Part shown: in pieces, positions 5,374 through 5,454 of the stretch
How positions within the stretch are numbered: position 1 is the stretch's first letter
Layout of the letters: every line of letters starts with the position of its first letter
Assembly (NCBI GenBank): GCA_900317795.1
Contig: ONIF01000147.1
Location: 1-5,454 of the forward strand
DNA from: an uncultured Eubacteriales bacterium
Lineage (GTDB): Bacteria > Bacillota > Clostridia > Oscillospirales > Acutalibacteraceae
Length of the DNA stretch: 5,454 nucleotides
Reading direction: 5' to 3'
Made by a program: the position numbers and the translations under genes
The notes under the pieces: model-generated
The model's database searches: none
Seen by the model: the letters and a program-made list of their open reading frames with translations, nothing else
Told to the model about the DNA's origin: nothing

Positions 5374-5454
5374 TTAAAGTGCTTTTTTCATGGAACGTAC
5401 ATATTCGCCTACATAGTCAGCGGAATTTTTGCCGTATTTTTCGATTATCTTTAT
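5374..5454 (-). CDS. C-terminal end of an unidentified protein (partial)
   Basis: A minus-strand frame enters from the right edge and ends at TAA (5376-5374). The visible 26 residues end in SADYVGEYVRSMKKAL, a charged, helix-like tail with no cysteines or membrane segment. The frame is supported by the terminator just downstream and by the absence of a competing plus-strand gene. Too little is visible to name a family. It is convergent with the ABC transporter gene. Confidence 0.65.
   Translation of the reverse strand: MKIIEKYGKNSADYVGEYVRSMKKAL

Overview
The window is AT-rich (I estimate about 40% G+C by eye). It has strong purine-rich Shine-Dalgarno sites, textbook sigma-A-type promoters and many hairpin-plus-T-tract terminators. 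This, with the gene families present, suggests a low-GC Gram-positive of the Clostridia, probably a gut Oscillospiraceae/Ruminococcus-like bacterium. That placement is inference; there is no rRNA or marker gene here.

Layout, left to right. Bases 1-1321 (minus) hold the first 440 codons of an unfinished protein. It has an N-terminal Dabb (stress-responsive A/B barrel) domain, a long Pro/Thr/Gln-rich linker with 48-bp tandem repeats, and a short Cys4 zinc ribbon; its 3' end lies outside the window. Bases 1322-1502 carry its promoter and the terminator of the next gene. Bases 1503-1823 (minus) encode a 106-aa DUF6465-like protein with a Lys/Ala/Glu-rich tail, preceded by a perfect TTGACA-17-TATAAT promoter. 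Divergently, bases 2093-2272 (plus) encode a 59-aa glycine-zipper membrane miniprotein, too short for routine ORF calling, closed by a strong terminator at 2277-2320. After a roughly 230-bp leader comes the main gene, bases 2552-5230 (plus). It is an 892-aa fused ABC ATPase/MacB-FtsX-type permease with a very large extracytoplasmic domain. Bases 5231-5373 are a convergent intergenic region with (TGGAGAG)-type repeats and two facing terminators. Bases 5374-5454 (minus) are the last 26 codons of an unidentified gene.

Functional picture. Each gene appears to be its own transcription unit, with its own promoter and/or terminator, so there is no obvious operon or pathway. The ABC protein is self-contained (ATPase and permease on one chain) and has no adjacent two-component system or substrate gene in view. 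The most unusual items are the Dabb/linker/zinc-ribbon architecture, the synonymous-only 48-bp repeats, the glycine-zipper miniprotein, the possible hydrophobic leader peptide overlapping the ABC start, and the terminal repeat cluster that can fold in two mutually exclusive ways. I found no CRISPR array, transposase, tRNA or rRNA.
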